The notes under the pieces are model-generated. The model searched no databases. It saw nothing but the letters and a program-made list of their open reading frames with translations, and was not told where the DNA came from. Below are positions 41,804-43,461 of a DNA stretch of 43,461 nt, piece by piece. The DNA lies in the IMG/VR virus record IMGVR_UViG_3300042691_001387, positions 1 through 43,461 of that record, one strand, 5' to 3'. The position numbers were made by a program, and so were the translations under genes. The DNA is from a virus. Within the stretch, counting starts at the first letter, position 1; every line of letters begins with the position of its first letter.

Positions 41804-42325
41804 ATGACTTGTATAGCAGCAATAATTAAAGACGGTAAGGCCTATATGGCTGGTGATAGAGCCGTTGTAGATGAATCACAACAAATGAAATCAGACATTC
41901 CTAAAATTTGGAAGTCTGGTGATTATTTATTTGGCTACTGTGGAACACTTGAAGGTCAAATAATTCAAAATAACTTTGTACCACCAAAACCAGAAGGCAA
42001 TATTGATAAGTTTATGCGTGGTAAATTCCTAGAAGAAATTAAAAAGTTTTATGAAAAATGGGGTATGCCAGCAGACAAAGATTCTGATCTAACACTATTA
42101 ATATGTGTTAAAGGAAGAATGTATGAGCATGAATCAATTAATTTAACAATGATTTCCTATGACACAAATTTTGCTGCCATAGGTTCAGGTTCAGCCTACG
42201 CAATGGGTTCTTTACATGCCACCCAAAACTATAAAGATCCAAAGCGTAGGCTGACTTCAGCACTAGATGCTGCAATTTTATATAGTCCACATTGCTTATA
42301 TCCAATTGACTTTTTAAGCAAGTAA
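41804..42325 (+). CDS. Proteasome-beta/HslV-like Ntn hydrolase
   Basis: 173 aa from ATG 41804, chosen because it places Thr2 as the mature N-terminus and lies downstream of the promoter. After Met removal, Thr1 (TCIAAII), Asp17 (AGDRAV) and Lys33 (DIPKIW) have exactly the proteasome beta-subunit spacing, and AIGSGSAYAMGSL corresponds to the Ser129-Gly region. No propeptide, as in HslV. No unfoldase (HslU, Mpa/ARC) or alpha subunit is encoded in the window, so it would act alone, with host partners, or in a small ring. Substrate unknown. Such proteins occur sporadically in phages. The strong independent promoter suggests early or constitutive expression. Confidence 0.85.
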   Translation: MTCIAAIIKDGKAYMAGDRAVVDESQQMKSDIPKIWKSGDYLFGYCGTLEGQIIQNNFVPPKPEGNIDKFMRGKFLEEIKKFYEKWGMPADKDSDLTLLICVKGRMYEHESINLTMISYDTNFAAIGSGSAYAMGSLHATQNYKDPKRRLTSALDAAILYSPHCLYPIDFLSK

Positions 42326-42334
42326 GGATACAAT
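42306..42334 (+). promoter_or_regulatory. Promoter giving a leaderless mRNA for the acidic protein
   Basis: TTGACT (42306-42311), 17-base spacer, TACAAT (42329-42334); ATG 42341 follows after 6 bases (ATATAT, no Shine-Dalgarno). The -35 and spacer overlap the end of the proteasome-like gene. Confidence 0.65.
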
Positions 42335-42340
42335 ATATAT

Positions 42341-42544
42341 ATGAATCATATTCATGAGGAAGACTTGTCTCCAGATGAGCAGGAGTTTGGCATCTGGCTA
42401 GAAAACGGTATTGAAAAAGGCTGGGTAACAGAACCATTTTGTAACACACACGATGGTGGTTACCAATATATGAGTGAAGAAGAATTGGAAGAATGGGAAG
42501 CAGGAGGCGACCCATGCCAACATGTAATCAGAATAATGCTATAG
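42341..42544 (+). CDS. Small acidic protein of unknown function
   Basis: 67 aa with an estimated strong net negative charge: HEEDLSPDEQEFGIWLENGI and YMSEEELEEWEAGG. It contains FCNTHDGGYQYMS and PCQHV, so Cys/His pairs might bind metal. Size and acidity fit a DNA-mimic or host-takeover protein, but that is speculation. Driven by a clear promoter and probably translated from a leaderless mRNA. Stop is 7 bases before the subtilase start. Confidence 0.65.
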   Translation: MNHIHEEDLSPDEQEFGIWLENGIEKGWVTEPFCNTHDGGYQYMSEEELEEWEAGGDPCQHVIRIML

Positions 42545-42551
42545 GAGAATA

Positions 42552-43394
42552 ATGAAAAAAGTAGTGGGGTTAGTAAGTATTTTGTTTATCGCTGCATTTT
42601 TGCCAGCGGTATCTGCAAATGAAAAGCCAGCAATTGCAATTATTGATACAGCAATTGATACAACACAGGTAAGTGTTACACATGAGGTTTGTCTCATGGA
42701 AGAAAAGCGATGCCCAAATAAGCAGTCATATATGGAAGGTCCAGGATCTGCACATATGCCTGCAACAAAAGGCTTTGAGCACGGTACCAAAATGGTACAG
42801 ATTGCTCAATCAATTAATCCAAATATGAACATTGTGTTTATTCGTATTTTCCCACAAGATAATCGTGGAAATGTTATGCGTAATGGTGTAAATGTAAATA
42901 GCACTGTTCGTCAAGCACTTGAATGGGTTGCTAATAATAAGATTAAATTTAATATTGTTGCTGTATCTGCATCAGTAGGAGAAACAAAATTCTCTACTCG
43001 TGGAAACTATTGTCCAGTTAATCCAGCACTTCGTAGTGCAATTGTAAATCTGCAAAACATGGGCGTTGGTTCTTTGTTTGCAACTGGTAATCGTTATGAC
43101 TATTCTAAGATTGATTATCCATCATGTGTCGCAGAAGCAATTGCAGTTAGTTCTGTAGGAGTTCGTGGCAATGTTGAGCGGTATGCAAATCGATCTGCTG
43201 AAGTAGATTTCTTTGCTCTTGGTACAGTAAATGGATCAGTAGGAACATCTGCTGCTACTGCTGCACTTGCAGCATATTGGGCTAAGAATTATAAGGGTAA
43301 CTTCTCTGATACTTATAATCATCTAAAGTCTATTGCTAAATCTGCATCGCTAGAATCATTTACAACTAATTTGTTTGTAGATGTAAATAGTTAA
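42552..43394 (+). CDS. Secreted subtilisin-like serine protease (S8)
   Basis: 280 aa, ATG behind TAGGAGAA. Signal peptide with cleavage likely after AVSA (residue ~22). Catalytic triad in S8 order: Asp32 (AIIDTAID), His77 (FEHGTKM), Ser233 (GSVGTSAATAALAAYW); oxyanion Asn180 in ATGNRYD. There is no inhibitor propeptide between signal and Asp32, unlike most subtilisins. Two cysteine pairs (47/54, 154/192) may form disulfides, suiting an extracellular enzyme. A phage-encoded exported protease could trim host surface proteins, degrade wall-bound inhibitors or aid release. All triad residues are present, so an active enzyme is expected. Confidence 0.88.
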   Translation: MKKVVGLVSILFIAAFLPAVSANEKPAIAIIDTAIDTTQVSVTHEVCLMEEKRCPNKQSYMEGPGSAHMPATKGFEHGTKMVQIAQSINPNMNIVFIRIFPQDNRGNVMRNGVNVNSTVRQALEWVANNKIKFNIVAVSASVGETKFSTRGNYCPVNPALRSAIVNLQNMGVGSLFATGNRYDYSKIDYPSCVAEAIAVSSVGVRGNVERYANRSAEVDFFALGTVNGSVGTSAATAALAAYWAKNYKGNFSDTYNHLKSIAKSASLESFTTNLFVDVNS

Positions 43395-43401
43395 TAGGTT
43401 T

Positions 43402-43461
43402 TGGTCTGTAGTTCAGTTGGCAGAACGGGGCACTGTTAATGCCTAGGTCGTAGGTTCGAGT
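43402..43461 (+). tRNA. tRNA-Asn (GUU), 3' end cut by the window edge
   Basis: Acceptor 5' strand TGGTCTG (43402-43408), D arm GTTC/GAAC (43411-43414, 43423-43426), anticodon stem GGGCA/TGCCT with loop CTGTTAA (anticodon GTT at 43435-43437), variable AGGTC, T stem GTAGG and T loop TTCGAGT up to the last base. The 3' half of the T stem and the acceptor strand are outside the window. It lies 7 bases after the subtilase stop. It decodes AAC/AAT, common in this AT-rich genome. Confidence 0.9.

Noticed and set aside
1-43461. Lysogeny genes, insertion sequences, attachment sites
   Set aside because: No integrase, transposase, repressor pair or flanking repeats were found; the HTH proteins alone do not indicate a temperate phage.

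Overview
The window is part of a tailed double-stranded DNA phage genome (Caudoviricetes, siphovirus-like: a 2506-residue tape measure, one major tail protein, no sheath or baseplate wedge genes seen). All genes read on the + strand, are tightly packed, and often overlap by 4 to 55 bases. The DNA is AT-rich. No integrase, repressor or other lysogeny gene was seen, so a lytic lifestyle is inferred. The host is not proven. GTG/TTG starts, ribosome sites matching a standard 16S 3' end, several probably leaderless genes and an export-heavy envelope module would fit a low-GC actinobacterium such as a freshwater lineage; this is inference only.

Layout. 1-6860: end of the portal gene, prohead protease with a probable nested scaffold gene, HK97-type major capsid protein, a 70-aa protein that copies the capsid N-terminus, four connector/neck genes, and the major tail protein followed by a terminator. 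6931-23373: two paralogous tail assembly chaperones, the tape measure, a distal tail protein, a 1439-aa hub-like protein and four smaller tail-tip proteins. 23388-24070: zinc ribbon and helix-turn-helix genes, the second containing a strong promoter. 24089-35112: replication and recombination (DnaB-like helicase, DnaG-like primase, ssDNA-binding protein, DNA polymerase III alpha, MazG, RecA, a PD-(D/E)XK nuclease, a Cas4-like exonuclease, a RuvC-like resolvase, a DUF3310 protein and small zinc or HTH proteins). 35075-37376: small and large terminase.

37395-43394 is the most unusual part. It holds two Sec-secreted proteins (an Ig-like/alanine-rich coiled-coil protein that may mimic a surface layer, and a Pro-rich wall-spanning protein apparently starting at ATA), two small membrane proteins, a lipoprotein, a CHAP endolysin, a lone proteasome-beta-like protein with correctly spaced Thr1/Asp17/Lys33, a small acidic protein and a secreted subtilisin-like protease. 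A tRNA-Asn is cut by the right edge.

Transcription signals form a coherent set. Most of the larger gaps contain an extended -10 box (TGnTATAAT or close) without a clear -35. Three sites also have TTGACA 17-18 bases upstream. In five cases the start codon lies 6-9 bases after the -10, predicting leaderless or nearly leaderless mRNAs. Two clear intrinsic terminators follow the major tail gene and the secreted Ig-like gene. No gene-free stretch reaches 300 bases.
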